DNA of 64,000 nucleotides from Streptomyces capitiformicae. Its GTDB lineage: Bacteria > Actinomycetota > Actinomycetes > Streptomycetales > Streptomycetaceae. The notes below the pieces were generated by a model. It ran no database searches, was not told the origin of the DNA, and saw nothing but the letters and a program-made list of their open reading frames with translations. Positions 1 to 10,295 of this stretch are shown in pieces. Position numbers and translations under genes: made by a program. The stretch lies in the NCBI RefSeq assembly GCF_002214185.1, contig NZ_CP022161.1:2417767-2481766 (forward strand). The letters are read 5' to 3'. Numbering within the stretch: position 1 is the stretch's first letter; every line of letters starts with the position of its first letter.

Positions 1-54
1 CCCACGCACCGCACCGCCCGCGGTACGCACGACAAGATCACCGGCTGCCGTCAT
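1..54 (-). CDS. Carboxylesterase (type B), N-terminal fragment
   Basis: Only the first 18 codons are in the window; the gene continues past the left edge. The ATG at 54 (minus strand) follows a good GAGGAG site. The peptide starts MTAAGDLVVRTAGGAVRG, which resembles the opening of type B carboxylesterases, where a TxxGxVRG motif precedes the FRGIPYA block. Family assignment from so short a piece is inference. Confidence 0.5.
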   Translation of the reverse strand, partial: MTAAGDLVVRTAGGAVRG

Positions 55-131
55 CGTCGACTCCTCACTGGGAAGCAGGACTGCCGCCCCACTCAACCCA
101 ATGAGCTTGCCTGAGTCAACCAATAGTGGGT

Positions 132-162
132 TCCGGGAGATGCGACATGCGCATCTCCCGGA
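132..162. terminator. Intrinsic terminator after the OYE gene
   Basis: A perfect 12-bp inverted repeat (132-143 with 151-162, 7-nt loop) lies just beyond the stop of the oxidoreductase gene, on its downstream side. It has no clear U-tract, as is usual in Streptomyces, and could serve both strands. Confidence 0.7.
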
Positions 163-182
163 CCACATTGGGGAGTTGGAGC

Positions 183-1313
183 TCAGCTCAGGGACCGCAG
201 GGAAGCCGGCTCGAACGGCTTCAGCTCGTCGAAGCGGCCGTCGAGGACCTTCGCCGCCCACTCGGGGTCCTGGAGCAGCGCACGCCCGACGGCGACCAGG
301 TCGAACTCCTCGCGCTCCAGCCGGTCGAGGAGGTCGTCGAACCCGCGGGCCTGTGCCCCCTCGCCGGCGAAGGCCTTGAGGAACTCACCGTCGAGGCCGA
401 CCGAGCCGACGGTGATGGTCTGCTTGCCGGTGAGCTTCTTCGTCCAGCCCGCGAGGTTGAGGTCGGAGCCCTCGAACTCGGGGAGCCAGTAGCGGCGCGT
501 GGAGGCGTGGAAGGCGTCGGCTCCGGCGGCGGCCAGCGGGCCGAGGATGGCCTCCAGCTCCTCCGGCGTCTCGGCGAGCCGGGCGTCGTAGTTGTCCGAC
601 TTCCACTGCGAATACCGGAAGATGACCGGGAACTCGGGCGACACCACCTCGCGCACTGCGGCGACGATCTCCGCCGCGAACTTCGTACGCGCGACCGCGT
701 CACCACCGTAGGCGTCGGTACGGCGGTTGGTGCCGGCCCACAGGAACTGGTCGATGAGGTAGCCGTGGGCGCCGTGCAGCTCGATCCCGTCGAAGCCGAT
801 GCGCTCGGCGGCCGCGGCGGACTCGGCGAAAGCGCCGATCACATCATCCAGATCACTCCGGGTCATGGCCTTGCCCTCGCCCTCGGTGCCGTCGAGACGC
901 ACCCCGGACGGCCCGACGGCCGGAGCCTCCGCGAACGGCGGCTCCCCCTGCTTCCGCACCATCCCGATGTGCCACAACTGCGGCACGATCGTCCCCCCGG
1001 CAGCGTGCACGGCCTCGGCGACCTTCGCCCACCCGGCCAGCTGCTCCTCCCCGTGGAACCGCGGGACGCTGTCGCTCTGCCCGGCCGACTCATGCCCGAC
1101 GTACGTCCCCTCGGTGACGATCAGCCCCACCCCCGCGGCCGCCCGCCGCCCGTAGTACGACGCCACATCCGCACCGGGCACCCCACCCGGCGAGAACATC
1201 CGGGTCATCGGCGCCATCGCGATGCGGTTGGGCACGGTCAGCCCGTTGATGCTGACGGGCCGGGACAGGATCTCGGCGGCGCGAAAAGGGGAGGCGGAGG
1301 TGGCGGTGGACAC
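183..1313 (-). CDS. NADH:flavin oxidoreductase, Old Yellow Enzyme family
   Basis: A 376-residue FMN-dependent ene-reductase of the OYE family, which reduces activated C=C bonds with NAD(P)H in the cytoplasm. The N-terminal LSRPVSINGLTVPNRIAMAPMTR block, the HGAHGYLIDQF segment (histidines near the flavin) and the late VAVGRALLQDPEW block are family hallmarks. Length is normal. The start MSTATSASPF is followed directly by the conserved region. It is transcribed alone, with a hairpin downstream. A palindrome at 1360-1377 upstream is a possible operator. Substrate unknown. Confidence 0.9.
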   Translation of the reverse strand: MSTATSASPFRAAEILSRPVSINGLTVPNRIAMAPMTRMFSPGGVPGADVASYYGRRAAAGVGLIVTEGTYVGHESAGQSDSVPRFHGEEQLAGWAKVAEAVHAAGGTIVPQLWHIGMVRKQGEPPFAEAPAVGPSGVRLDGTEGEGKAMTRSDLDDVIGAFAESAAAAERIGFDGIELHGAHGYLIDQFLWAGTNRRTDAYGGDAVARTKFAAEIVAAVREVVSPEFPVIFRYSQWKSDNYDARLAETPEELEAILGPLAAAGADAFHASTRRYWLPEFEGSDLNLAGWTKKLTGKQTITVGSVGLDGEFLKAFAGEGAQARGFDDLLDRLEREEFDLVAVGRALLQDPEWAAKVLDGRFDELKPFEPASLRSLS

Positions 1314-1350
1314 GTGGGGACTCCTCGGAGCAGGGGACTGACTGACAATA

Positions 1351-1377
1351 TGTGCACATGCATGGACCTACCCATGC
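1351..1377. promoter_or_regulatory. Palindromic operator candidate upstream of the OYE gene
   Basis: A perfect 8-bp palindrome TGTGCACA (1351-1358) abuts GCATGG-N6-CCATGC (1360-1377), 38-64 bases before the OYE start. OYE genes are often controlled by TetR, HxlR or MarR-type repressors. No regulator gene is adjacent, so the binding protein is unknown. Confidence 0.4.
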
Positions 1378-1450
1378 GTCAACCACTCCGTCCGGTACGG
1401 GATTCCGCCGCCACACCCCACGAACTGTGATCCCGGACACGTCGAAACGC

Positions 1451-1492
1451 CCGAGGGCGGCACCCCCTGTCTCCAGGGAGTGCCGCCCTCGG
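1451..1492. terminator. Terminator of groEL2
   Basis: A 12-bp perfect stem (1451-1462 with 1481-1492, 18-nt loop with partial further pairing) lies 31 bases beyond the groEL stop on the minus strand. Confidence 0.8.
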
Positions 1493-1523
1493 TACTGAAG
1501 GACGGTGATCAACCAGAGGTCGA

Positions 1524-3347
<1,824 letters not shown>

Positions 3348-3749
3348 TCAGCCGGTGATCCGCAGGTGAACGCGCCCCCCGCGCGCCCGGACGCGACCTC
3401 GCACACGACCGCGCACGCGCCCCCGCCCCCGCCCCCGCCCCGACACGGAGTCCGCACACACCAGAGGGCTCGCACCCCTGACGGGATGCGAGCCCTCCGA
3501 AGAAGAACGAAGAACGTCGCTGCGTTGAACCCGGCGCGTTACTTCAGCGGCCGCCAGTCGGACCATGTCCGCCTGCGGCCCCTTCTGACCCTGCGAGATC
3601 TCGAACTCGACCCGCTGGCCCTCTTCCAGGGTGCGGTAACCGTCCATCTGGATCGCGCTGTAGTGGACGAATACATCCGCACCACCGTCGACCGCGATGA
3701 AGCCGTACCCCTTCTCCGCGTTGAACCACTTGACGGTGCCCTGAGCCAT
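3348..3749 (-). CDS. Cold-shock protein with anomalous C-terminal extension
   Basis: Residues 1-66 are a complete CspA-type domain ([16 protein letters not shown] carrying RNP1, then DVFVHYSAI as RNP2), an RNA/ssDNA chaperone. Streptomyces homologues stop at about 67 residues. Here no in-frame stop follows DMVRLAA and the frame continues 66 codons through a terminator-like hairpin and an Arg/Gly-rich low-complexity tract. In the other frames, stops (TGA, TAA) occur right where the protein should end, so a one-base indel or a lost stop is likely. RBS GGGGAG precedes the ATG. The short domain form may be the real product. Confidence 0.85.
   Translation of the reverse strand: MAQGTVKWFNAEKGYGFIAVDGGADVFVHYSAIQMDGYRTLEEGQRVEFEISQGQKGPQADMVRLAAAEVTRRVQRSDVLRSSSEGSHPVRGASPLVCADSVSGRGRGRGRVRGRVRGRVRARGGRVHLRITG
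3464..3497. terminator. Terminator of the cold-shock gene, inside the extended frame
   Basis: An 11-bp perfect inverted repeat (3464-3474 with 3487-3497, 12-nt loop). It sits about 50 bases after the expected end of the cold-shock domain, arguing that the reading frame beyond residue 67 is not normally coding. Confidence 0.75.
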
Positions 3750-4119
3750 GCCTAACTCCCCTATTACTGGCCCTTGCGCAGATCCGCACTTCGCGGATCC
3801 GGGTCAGACCTCACCCCCCAACGGTTGGGGGTGTGCGCCGGAACGCGTCGACCGCGGCTGAATGTATCTGTCCAACTGCCGTCTGCAACAGGTCAATCGG
3901 ACGAGAAATCTGGACACGCGGGTTCGGGAATGTACGAACAATTCGCCCGAATTCAGGGCAAGTCGGGCTCCATAAAAGGAACGAAACACGCAAATGCCGT
4001 GCACACTTTGGCTACTTCACATAGGGCGTGCGGCGCGATCAGATATGCGCCCGGCATGAAATCACTACGGCGATCGAACCGGGTTCCCCAACTCTACCGC
4101 GCTCAACCATAGAGAATTA
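3750..4119. other. Non-coding leader and promoter region of the cold-shock gene
   Basis: No convincing gene. The part nearest the cold-shock start holds a 7-bp hairpin (3781-3787 with 3793-3799). The segment 3930-4110 is clearly less GC-rich than its surroundings, as expected for a strong promoter and long 5' leader of a csp gene. Confidence 0.5.
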
Positions 4120-4146
4120 CCCCCTCCGCTTCTCTCGCGGAGGGGG
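4120..4146. terminator. Terminator of the cysO-like gene
   Basis: A perfect 10-bp stem (4120-4129 with 4137-4146, 7-nt loop) lies downstream of the sulfur-carrier gene on the minus strand, with A/T-rich flanks. Confidence 0.85.
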
Positions 4147-4211
4147 CAATTCGATGAACAGCGAGTAACCAGTGTTACCCACGGTTACTACCGGCGAGTA
4201 CTGAACGAAGG

Positions 4212-4487
4212 TCAGCCACCCGCGACAGCCGGGATGATCGAGACGCCGGCCCCATCCGGGGTCGCCGTCTCCAGCCCCTGCTCGAACCGGACATCATCGT
4301 CATTCACGTACACATTCACGAACCGCCGCAACTTGCCCTGGTCGTCCAGAACCCGGGCAGCGATCCCGGTGTGGTTCTTCTCCAGATCGGCGATGACCTC
4401 GGCGAGGGTGGCCCCTTCGGCCTGAACCTCGGCCTGACCACCGGTGTAGGTGCGAAGAATGGTCGGGATGCGGACATTGACGGACAT
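4212..4487 (-). CDS. cysO: MoaD/ThiS-family sulfur carrier, CysO-like
   Basis: A 91-residue ubiquitin-fold protein ending in AVAGG. The C-terminal diglycine is the site of adenylation and thiocarboxylate formation. The sequence (IPTILRTYTGGQ, RRFVNVYVNDDDVRF, IIPAVAGG) closely resembles mycobacterial CysO, which donates sulfur to CysM for cysteine synthesis, more than MoaD or ThiS. It lies downstream of thrC on the same strand, 121 bases away, with part of a dispersed repeat between them. Neither cysM nor the Mec+ protease is nearby. CysO function is family-based inference. Confidence 0.85.
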   Translation of the reverse strand: MSVNVRIPTILRTYTGGQAEVQAEGATLAEVIADLEKNHTGIAARVLDDQGKLRRFVNVYVNDDDVRFEQGLETATPDGAGVSIIPAVAGG

Positions 4488-4516
4488 GACTTGTGACCTC
4501 CGGGGAGTGCGGCGAA

Positions 4517-4602
4517 CCTAAGGGGCGCGGGGCGGTATTGAATGCGCGGCTGCCGCCGCGTGGGCGCGACAAGCCCCCACCTGCCCGCAGCCGAACGACT
4601 AG
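4517..4602. repeat. Dispersed GC-rich intergenic repeat, partial copy
   Basis: Contains the GGGGCGCGGGGC block, the GCGGCTGCCGCCGCGTGGGC block and the CGACAAGCCCCCACCTGCCC block shared with copies near 7.3, 12.9 and 25.8 kb. Confidence 0.7.
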
Positions 4603-4608
4603 CAGCTC

Positions 4609-5895
4609 TTACGCAAGACCAGCCTCACGGAACGACTCAAGGTTGGGACGAATCGTCGCAGTAAGCCCGGTCCCGGCCACCGCATCCAACGTCTTGAGCC
4701 CGTCACCCGTGTTGAGAACGACCGTGGTGAGAGAGGGATCAAGAACCCCGCTCTCAATGAGCTTCCGGGTCACACCGACGGTCACCCCGCCCGCGGTCTC
4801 CGCGAAGATCCCCTCCGTCCGCGCGAGCAGCTTGATCGCGTCCACGATCTGCTCATCGGTCACGTCCTCGACCGCCCCACCGGTGCGCCGAGCGATATCG
4901 AGAACGTAAGGACCATCCGCCGGGTTGCCGATCGCGAGCGACTTCGCGATCGTGTCCGGCTTCTGCGGCCGTACGACGTCGTGGCCCGCCTTGAACGCGA
5001 CGGACACCGGCGAGCAGCCCTCGGCCTGCGCACCGAAGATCTTGTACGGCTTGTCCTCGACGAGCCCGAGCTTGATCAGCTCCTGGAGCCCCTTGTCGAT
5101 CTTCGTGAGCTGCGACCCGGAGGCGATGGGCACGACGAGCTGGTCCGGCAGCCGCCAGCCGAGCTGCTCGCAGATCTCGTACGCCAGCGTCTTGGAGCCC
5201 TCGGCGTAGTACGGCCGCAGGTTGACGTTGACGAAGCCCCAGCCCTCGCCGGCCGGGTCGCCGATCAGCTCGGAGCAGAAGCGGTTCACGTCGTCGTAGT
5301 TGCCCTGGATACCGACGAGCTCGCCGCCGTAGACCGCGGCCATGACGACCTTGCCCTGCTCCAAGTCGTGCGGGATGAACACGCAGGAGCGGAAGCCGGC
5401 GCGGGCGGCGGCGGCGCCGACGGCACCGGCGAGGTTGCCGGTGGAGGAGCAGGAGAGCGTGGTGAAGCCGAAGGCGCGGGCGGCCTCCAGTGCCTGGGCG
5501 ACGACGCGGTCCTTGAAGGAGTGCGTCGGATTGCCGGAGTCGTCCTTGACGAACAGCTTGCCGGCGTCGACGCCGAGCTCACGCGCGAGGTTGTCGGCCT
5601 TGACGAGCTGGGTCCAGCCGGGGTTGATGTTCGGCTTGTCGGCCACGTCGGCCGGGACGGGCAGCAGGGGGGCGTAACGCCAGATGTTCGCCGGGCCGGA
5701 CTCGATCTTCTTGCGCAGCTCCTCCGTGTCGTACGCGGAGAAGTCGTACGCGATCTCCAGCGGCCCGAAACACTCCTCGCAGGCGAAGACCGGGCCGAGG
5801 GGTACTTGGTGACCGCACTCGCGGCAGCTCAGGGCCGCGGCGGAACCGAGGTCGACGGTGGAGTTCGTGGAGCTTGCAACAGTCTGCACAGCCAT
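4609..5895 (-). CDS. thrC: Threonine synthase
   Basis: A 428-residue PLP enzyme converting O-phosphohomoserine to threonine. An N-terminal zinc-ribbon-like quartet (Cys24, Cys27, Cys39, Cys42) precedes the PLP-lysine motif GNPTHSFKDR (Lys128) and the CSSTGNLAGA phosphate-binding loop. Start MAVQTVAS lies 8 bases after GGAGAAAGGG. A SAM-I riboswitch fills the leader, so expression should respond to S-adenosylmethionine. The cysO-like gene follows. Confidence 0.96.
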   Translation of the reverse strand: MAVQTVASSTNSTVDLGSAAALSCRECGHQVPLGPVFACEECFGPLEIAYDFSAYDTEELRKKIESGPANIWRYAPLLPVPADVADKPNINPGWTQLVKADNLARELGVDAGKLFVKDDSGNPTHSFKDRVVAQALEAARAFGFTTLSCSSTGNLAGAVGAAAARAGFRSCVFIPHDLEQGKVVMAAVYGGELVGIQGNYDDVNRFCSELIGDPAGEGWGFVNVNLRPYYAEGSKTLAYEICEQLGWRLPDQLVVPIASGSQLTKIDKGLQELIKLGLVEDKPYKIFGAQAEGCSPVSVAFKAGHDVVRPQKPDTIAKSLAIGNPADGPYVLDIARRTGGAVEDVTDEQIVDAIKLLARTEGIFAETAGGVTVGVTRKLIESGVLDPSLTTVVLNTGDGLKTLDAVAGTGLTATIRPNLESFREAGLA

Positions 5896-5911
5896 GTGAG
5901 GCGAGGCCCTT

Positions 5912-6095
5912 TCTCCTCATCTTCCTCACGACGCATCTCGCCGTGAGACGGATTTGGCACCTTCCCTAGCCGGGAGCCTCGCGGTGCGAATCGCCACGTG
6001 CGTCACGCGCCTGTGGCAGTGATCGCTACGAGACCGGCTGGAGGGTTGCCGGGGCTTCATCGGGCCGTATCCCTCTGCCCCTCTGGATGAGCGGT
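5912..6095 (-). ncRNA. SAM-I (S-box) riboswitch upstream of thrC
   Basis: The minus-strand leader carries the S-box core in order: CTCATC and CCAGAGG (P1/P2 5' side), GCAGAGGGATACGGCCCGATG then AAGCCCCGGCAACCCTCC (P2/P3 region), a variable P3 arm, AGGTGCCAAATCC (P4 region), and a closing strand. CTCATC at 6086-6091 can pair with GATGAG at 5916-5921, directly against the thrC ribosome-binding site. That geometry suggests SAM-dependent occlusion of translation. A -10-like TATACA lies at 6103-6108. Confidence 0.88.
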
Positions 6096-6239
6096 ATTTG
6101 GTTGTATACGCAAACGACCCTCGACATGCGATGGTCATCAGCGTTGTCCAAGACTGTAACCGAAGGCCACGACAGTTGAGGGAGCCGTCCGAACCGCGAG
6201 ACGCATCACACCGCTCACACCGCAGAGGAGCCGCGCACT

Positions 6240-7184
6240 GTGCTGAACGAAGTCGAGCGCTGGCTGAGCACCCGCTCCTGGTCCGTGACCGACCGCCCGC
6301 TCCACAAGATCATGGCCGCGAAACGGGCCACCGGCCAGACGGTCAGTGTCGTCCTGCCCGCGCTCAACGAGGAGGCGACGGTCGGCGAGATCGTCGCGAT
6401 CATCCGCCACGACCTCATGCAACAGGTCCCGCTCGTCGACGAGATCGTGGTCGTCGACTCCGGTTCCACCGATCGAACGTCCCAGGTGGCCGCCGCGGCT
6501 GGGGCGAAGGTCGTCCACCGCGACGAGATACTCCCGCGCATCCCGACCGTGCCCGGCAAGGGCGAGGTCCTGTGGCGCTCGCTGCTCGTCACGACCGGCG
6601 ACATCGTCTGCTTCGTCGACGCGGACCTGAAGGAGTTCTCGTCCGACTTCGTCTCCGGGATCGTCGGCCCCCTGCTCACCGACCCCGGTGTCGACCTCGT
6701 CAAGGCGATGTACGACCGCCCCCTCGGCTCTGCCGCCGGCCAGGGCGGCCGGGTGACGGAACTGATGGCGCGCCCCCTGCTGAACATGCACTGGCCGCAG
6801 CTCGCCGGTTTCGTCCAGCCACTCGGCGGCGAGTACGCGGCCCGCCGCTCCCTGCTGGAACAGCTCCCGTTCCCCGTCGGCTACGGCGTGGAGTTGGGCA
6901 TGCTCGTCGACGCCCTGCACCTGGTCGGCCTCGACGCCCTCGCCCAGGTCGACGTCGGCGTCCGCAAACACCGCCACCAGGACGGCCAGGCCCTCGGCCG
7001 TATGTCCGCGGCCATTTACCGCACCGCCCAACTGAGGCTGGCCCGCGGCCACCTCATCCGTCCGGTGCTGACCCAGTTCGAACGAGGCGAGCAGGGCTTC
7101 GAGCCCCGCACGCACTCGGTGGACATGGAGGAGAGGCCGCCGATGGTGGAGATCGCGGAGTACATGAAACGAAGGGCCGCGTGA
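6240..7184 (+). CDS. gpgS: Glucosyl-3-phosphoglycerate synthase
   Basis: A 314-residue GT81-type glycosyltransferase that makes glucosyl-3-phosphoglycerate from NDP-glucose and 3-phosphoglycerate. This is the first step of glucosylglycerate, and of methylglucose polysaccharide in mycobacteria. The GT-A features are visible: VSVVLPALNEEATVGEIV, EIVVVDSGSTDRT, and the metal-binding VDADL. Starts GTG at 6240 after AGAGGAG, divergent from thrC. Neighbouring otsA/otsB suggest a compatible-solute context. No GpgP phosphatase is visible next door. Confidence 0.9.
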   Translation: MLNEVERWLSTRSWSVTDRPLHKIMAAKRATGQTVSVVLPALNEEATVGEIVAIIRHDLMQQVPLVDEIVVVDSGSTDRTSQVAAAAGAKVVHRDEILPRIPTVPGKGEVLWRSLLVTTGDIVCFVDADLKEFSSDFVSGIVGPLLTDPGVDLVKAMYDRPLGSAAGQGGRVTELMARPLLNMHWPQLAGFVQPLGGEYAARRSLLEQLPFPVGYGVELGMLVDALHLVGLDALAQVDVGVRKHRHQDGQALGRMSAAIYRTAQLRLARGHLIRPVLTQFERGEQGFEPRTHSVDMEERPPMVEIAEYMKRRAA

Positions 7185-7205
7185 TGAAGGGGGCCGAGCT
7201 GTGAA

Positions 7206-7385
7206 GTGACGGCTGCGGGTGGTTTGTGGTTGCTCGCGCAGTTCCCCGGCGCGCCTGAAAGACACGGCCCTGCGGGCCGACAAGCACGGGGCGCAGCCCC
7301 TGCTTTTCAGGGGCGCGGGGCTGTATCGATATGCGGCTCCGCCGCGGGGCGCGACAAGCCCCACCTGCCCGCACCCGCCAACGCA
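7206..7385. repeat. Dispersed GC-rich intergenic repeat, full copy
   Basis: Holds both arms of the family inverted repeat: GCTCGCGCAGTTCCCC near 7233 and the TTTTCAGGGGCGCGGGG block near 7305, followed by the CGACAAGCCCC block. It fills the gap between gpgS and otsA and forms part of the otsA leader. Confidence 0.8.
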
Positions 7386-7469
7386 CAGGCACCCCTCACC
7401 CCGCTGGGCACCGGCATCCAGCCCAACCCGTACGTTTGCCCACCGAACCCCTTGGCTAGGTTGAGCCCT

Positions 7470-8882
7470 ATGGCATCAACGCAAGGTGCACAGATCCTCG
7501 TCGCCTCCAACCGCGGCCCCGTCTCGTACACCCTGGACGTGGCAACCGGCGAAATCACAGCGAAGCGCGGTGGTGGCGGCCTCGTGTCGGGCCTTTCCGC
7601 GATCGACCCGGACGCCGGCGCGGTATGGGTCTGCTCGGCCCTCGGCGCCGGCGACCGAGAGGCCGTACGGCGAGGCATCGGCGAGCCCGGCGTACGGATG
7701 CTGGACATCCCCGCCGACGTGCACCACGACGCGTACAACGGCGTCGCCAACTCCACGCTGTGGTTCGTGCACCACATGCTGTACCAGACCCCGCTGGAAC
7801 CGTCCTTCGGTGCCGAGTTCCGCGCGCAGTGGGCGGCGTACGAGTCGTACAACCACTCCTTCGCCGAGGCGCTGGCGGAGGAGGCGGCGGACGGCGCGGC
7901 GGTGCTCATCCAGGACTACCACTTGGTCCTCGCGCCCCGGATGCTGCGCGAGCTCCGCCCCGACTTGCGGATCGGCCACTTCTCGCACACCCCGTGGGCG
8001 CCGGTGGACTACTTCCGGCTGCTCCCCGACGACATCGCCGCGCAGGTGCTGAGCGGGATCCTCGGCGCCGACCGGGCCGCGTTCCTCACCCGGCGCTGGG
8101 CGGACGCGTTCACCGAGTGCTGTCACGCCGTGCTGGGCCCCGGGATCCCGTCCGGCACCAGGATCGGCGTACACGGACTCGGCGCCGACGCGGACTTCCT
8201 GCGCGCCCGCGCCCACGAGGCGGACGTCGACGCACGCATGGTCGCGCTGCGGGAGCAGATCGGGACGGCCCCGGACGGCACCCCACGCCGCACGATCGTC
8301 CGCGTCGACCGCACGGAACTCTCCAAGAACATCGTGCGGGGCCTGCTGGCGTACCGGCAGCTCCTCGACGACCAGCCCTCCTGGCGCGAGCGCGTCGTGC
8401 ACGTCGCCTTCGCCTACCCGTCCCGGCAGGACCTCGCCGTGTACCGGGAGTACACGGCCGAGGTCCAGCGGGTCGCGCACGAGATCAACGAGCGGTACGG
8501 GACGCCGGGTTGGACCCCGGTCGTCCTGCACGTCAAGGACGACTTCGCACGGTCCCTGGCGGCGTACCGGCTGGCCGACGTGGCCCTCGTCAACCCCATC
8601 CGGGACGGTATGAACCTCGTCGCCAAGGAGATGCCGGTCGTCTCCGACGAGGGGTGCGTGCTGGTGCTGTCGCGGGAGGCGGGGGCGTACGAGGAGTTGG
8701 GCGACGACGCGATCGTGGTGAACCCGTATGACGTGAGCGGCACCGCGGCCGCGCTGCACCAGGCGCTGTCCATGCCGGCGGACGAACGGGCCGAACGCAC
8801 GAAGCGGCTGGCCGCCGCGGGGACCGCGTTGCCGCCGACCCGGTGGTTCTTGGATCAGCTTCGTGGGTTGGAGAGTGCCTGA
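7470..8882 (+). CDS. otsA: Trehalose-6-phosphate synthase
   Basis: A 470-residue GT20 enzyme joining UDP- or GDP-glucose and glucose-6-phosphate into trehalose-6-phosphate. The N-terminal [21 protein letters not shown] and the late [10 protein letters not shown] (sugar-nucleotide site) are diagnostic. The open frame extends to 7206 but that part is the dispersed repeat, so the ATG at 7470 is preferred. It is convergent with otsB across another repeat copy. Together the two genes form the OtsAB route for osmotic and desiccation protection. Confidence 0.95.
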   Translation: MASTQGAQILVASNRGPVSYTLDVATGEITAKRGGGGLVSGLSAIDPDAGAVWVCSALGAGDREAVRRGIGEPGVRMLDIPADVHHDAYNGVANSTLWFVHHMLYQTPLEPSFGAEFRAQWAAYESYNHSFAEALAEEAADGAAVLIQDYHLVLAPRMLRELRPDLRIGHFSHTPWAPVDYFRLLPDDIAAQVLSGILGADRAAFLTRRWADAFTECCHAVLGPGIPSGTRIGVHGLGADADFLRARAHEADVDARMVALREQIGTAPDGTPRRTIVRVDRTELSKNIVRGLLAYRQLLDDQPSWRERVVHVAFAYPSRQDLAVYREYTAEVQRVAHEINERYGTPGWTPVVLHVKDDFARSLAAYRLADVALVNPIRDGMNLVAKEMPVVSDEGCVLVLSREAGAYEELGDDAIVVNPYDVSGTAAALHQALSMPADERAERTKRLAAAGTALPPTRWFLDQLRGLESA

Positions 8883-8894
8883 TAGCTCGGGGGA

Positions 8895-9085
8895 GCTGTT
8901 CGTCGGCGGGTGCGGGTGAGTTGTGGTCGCTCGCGCAGTTCCCCGCGCCCCTGAAAAGCAGGGGCTGCGCCCCGTGCTTTTCGGCCCGCAGGGGCCGTGT
9001 CTTTCAGGGGCGCGGGGAACTGCGCGACCAGCCCCCACGCACCAGCGCCCACGCACCAGCCCTCACGCGCCCGCACCCGCCGAAC
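8895..9085. repeat. Dispersed repeat, best-preserved palindromic copy
   Basis: Two long inverted arms, about 8924-8957 and 9004-9033, share GCGCAGTTCCCCGCGCCCCT and its complement around a central inverted repeat. The element lies exactly between the convergent otsA and otsB and could act as a bidirectional terminator. Confidence 0.85.
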
Positions 9086-9091
9086 CACCCT

Positions 9092-9958
9092 CTAGAGGCA
9101 CTCGGCGATTGATACCAGCAAGGCCACCACGCCCTGTGGGCCGTCCACCACCACGTCCGCTCGCTCCGAGAGTTCTGTCACCTCCGTGCTGCCGCTGCAG
9201 ACCAGCAGACCCGGTGTGCCCTCCGTACGCAGCTTTTCCAGCGTCGCGAAGGCGGGGAGGTCGCCGAGGTCGTCGCCGGCGTAGAGGACGGACTCGGCGG
9301 AGACTTCCCGGAGGTAGTCGCGGAGGGCTACGCCCTTGTCCATGCCCGGTGGGCGGAGTTCCAGGACCAAGCGGCCCGGCTCGACGATCAGGCCATGGCG
9401 GGTGGCCAGCTCTCCGAGAGGTGCGCGCAGCGCTTCGAACATGGCCTGAGGGTCGTCGGCCCGCCGTGTGTGGACGGCGACGGCCCTTCCCTTGTCCTCG
9501 ATCCACGCCCCCATCCCGGCCATCCCGGCCATTCCGGCCATTCCGGCGAGGAGGCCGGGCAGTTCATCCCGTACCGCCGTCACCCCCGGGTGCGGGGGCG
9601 GAGCGCTGACCGTGCCCGTGGCGGCGTCCCAGCGTTCGGCGCCGTAGTGGCCGAGGACGGTGAGGTGCTCCAGGCCGGGGACGCCGGCGAAGCCGCCGTA
9701 GCGGACGGCGACATCGGCCGGACGGCCGGTGATGACGGCGACGGAGGCCACCTTCGGGGCGAGCGCCGCCAGTGCGGCGACCGCGTCGGGGTGGGCGCGG
9801 GCCTGCTCGGGGTCGGGCACGATCGGCGCGAGGGTGCCGTCGAAGTCGAGCGCGATCACCGCCCGGCCGGGGTGACGGAGCATCGCGTCCAGCGCGTCAC
9901 GCCCGGCGGGGGTCACGGGTGTCGGCAAGGTGACGGGGGAATCCTGTTCGCTGCCCAT
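9092..9958 (-). CDS. otsB: Trehalose-6-phosphate phosphatase
   Basis: A 288-residue HAD-superfamily phosphatase releasing trehalose. The nucleophile motif DFDGT is at residues 38-42 and the late GDDLGD metal motif is intact. Four 9-bp repeats (9512-9547) encode a GMAGMAGMAGMAGMG run in the middle, probably a surface loop in the cap domain. It pairs functionally with the convergent otsA. Confidence 0.93.
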   Translation of the reverse strand: MGSEQDSPVTLPTPVTPAGRDALDAMLRHPGRAVIALDFDGTLAPIVPDPEQARAHPDAVAALAALAPKVASVAVITGRPADVAVRYGGFAGVPGLEHLTVLGHYGAERWDAATGTVSAPPPHPGVTAVRDELPGLLAGMAGMAGMAGMGAWIEDKGRAVAVHTRRADDPQAMFEALRAPLGELATRHGLIVEPGRLVLELRPPGMDKGVALRDYLREVSAESVLYAGDDLGDLPAFATLEKLRTEGTPGLLVCSGSTEVTELSERADVVVDGPQGVVALLVSIAECL

Positions 9959-10016
9959 GACTCGACCTTATCCGCGCGTCACCGGCCGGCACCTCCCCAC
10001 ATCACGCCACCCCACG

Positions 10017-10253
10017 TCACCGCTCCGCTCTGCGCGCCTCCCGCACCCTGCGCAGCCGGTTCACGGTCACCGGGTCATGGGCGAGGGCGCGCTCGTCGTC
10101 GAGGAGGGCGTTGAGCAGCTGGTAGTAGCGCACCGGGGCCAGGCCCAGCCGCTCCCGTATCGCGCGCTCCTTGGCGCCGGGGCCGGGCCAGCCCTGGCGC
10201 TCCAGCGCGAGGATGGCCTGTTCACGCGCGTCGAGCTCCGCCATCTCCTCCAT
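10017..10253 (-). CDS. DUF3263 helix-turn-helix protein
   Basis: About 78 residues. It has the DUF3263 pattern: LDAREQAILALERQGWPGPGAKE, then ERLGLAPVRYYQLLNALLD, a predicted HTH. The Met at 10253 is chosen. A GTG at 10283 and an ATG at 10244 are alternatives and the start is uncertain. It is probably a small DNA-binding protein of unknown target, sitting between otsB and the sugar-binding lipoprotein gene on the same strand. Confidence 0.75.
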   Translation of the reverse strand: MEEMAELDAREQAILALERQGWPGPGAKERAIRERLGLAPVRYYQLLNALLDDERALAHDPVTVNRLRRVREARRAER

Positions 10254-10295
10254 GCCCGAAACCGTAACGGAGCCCACTGACAACGCCGCCGCTGT

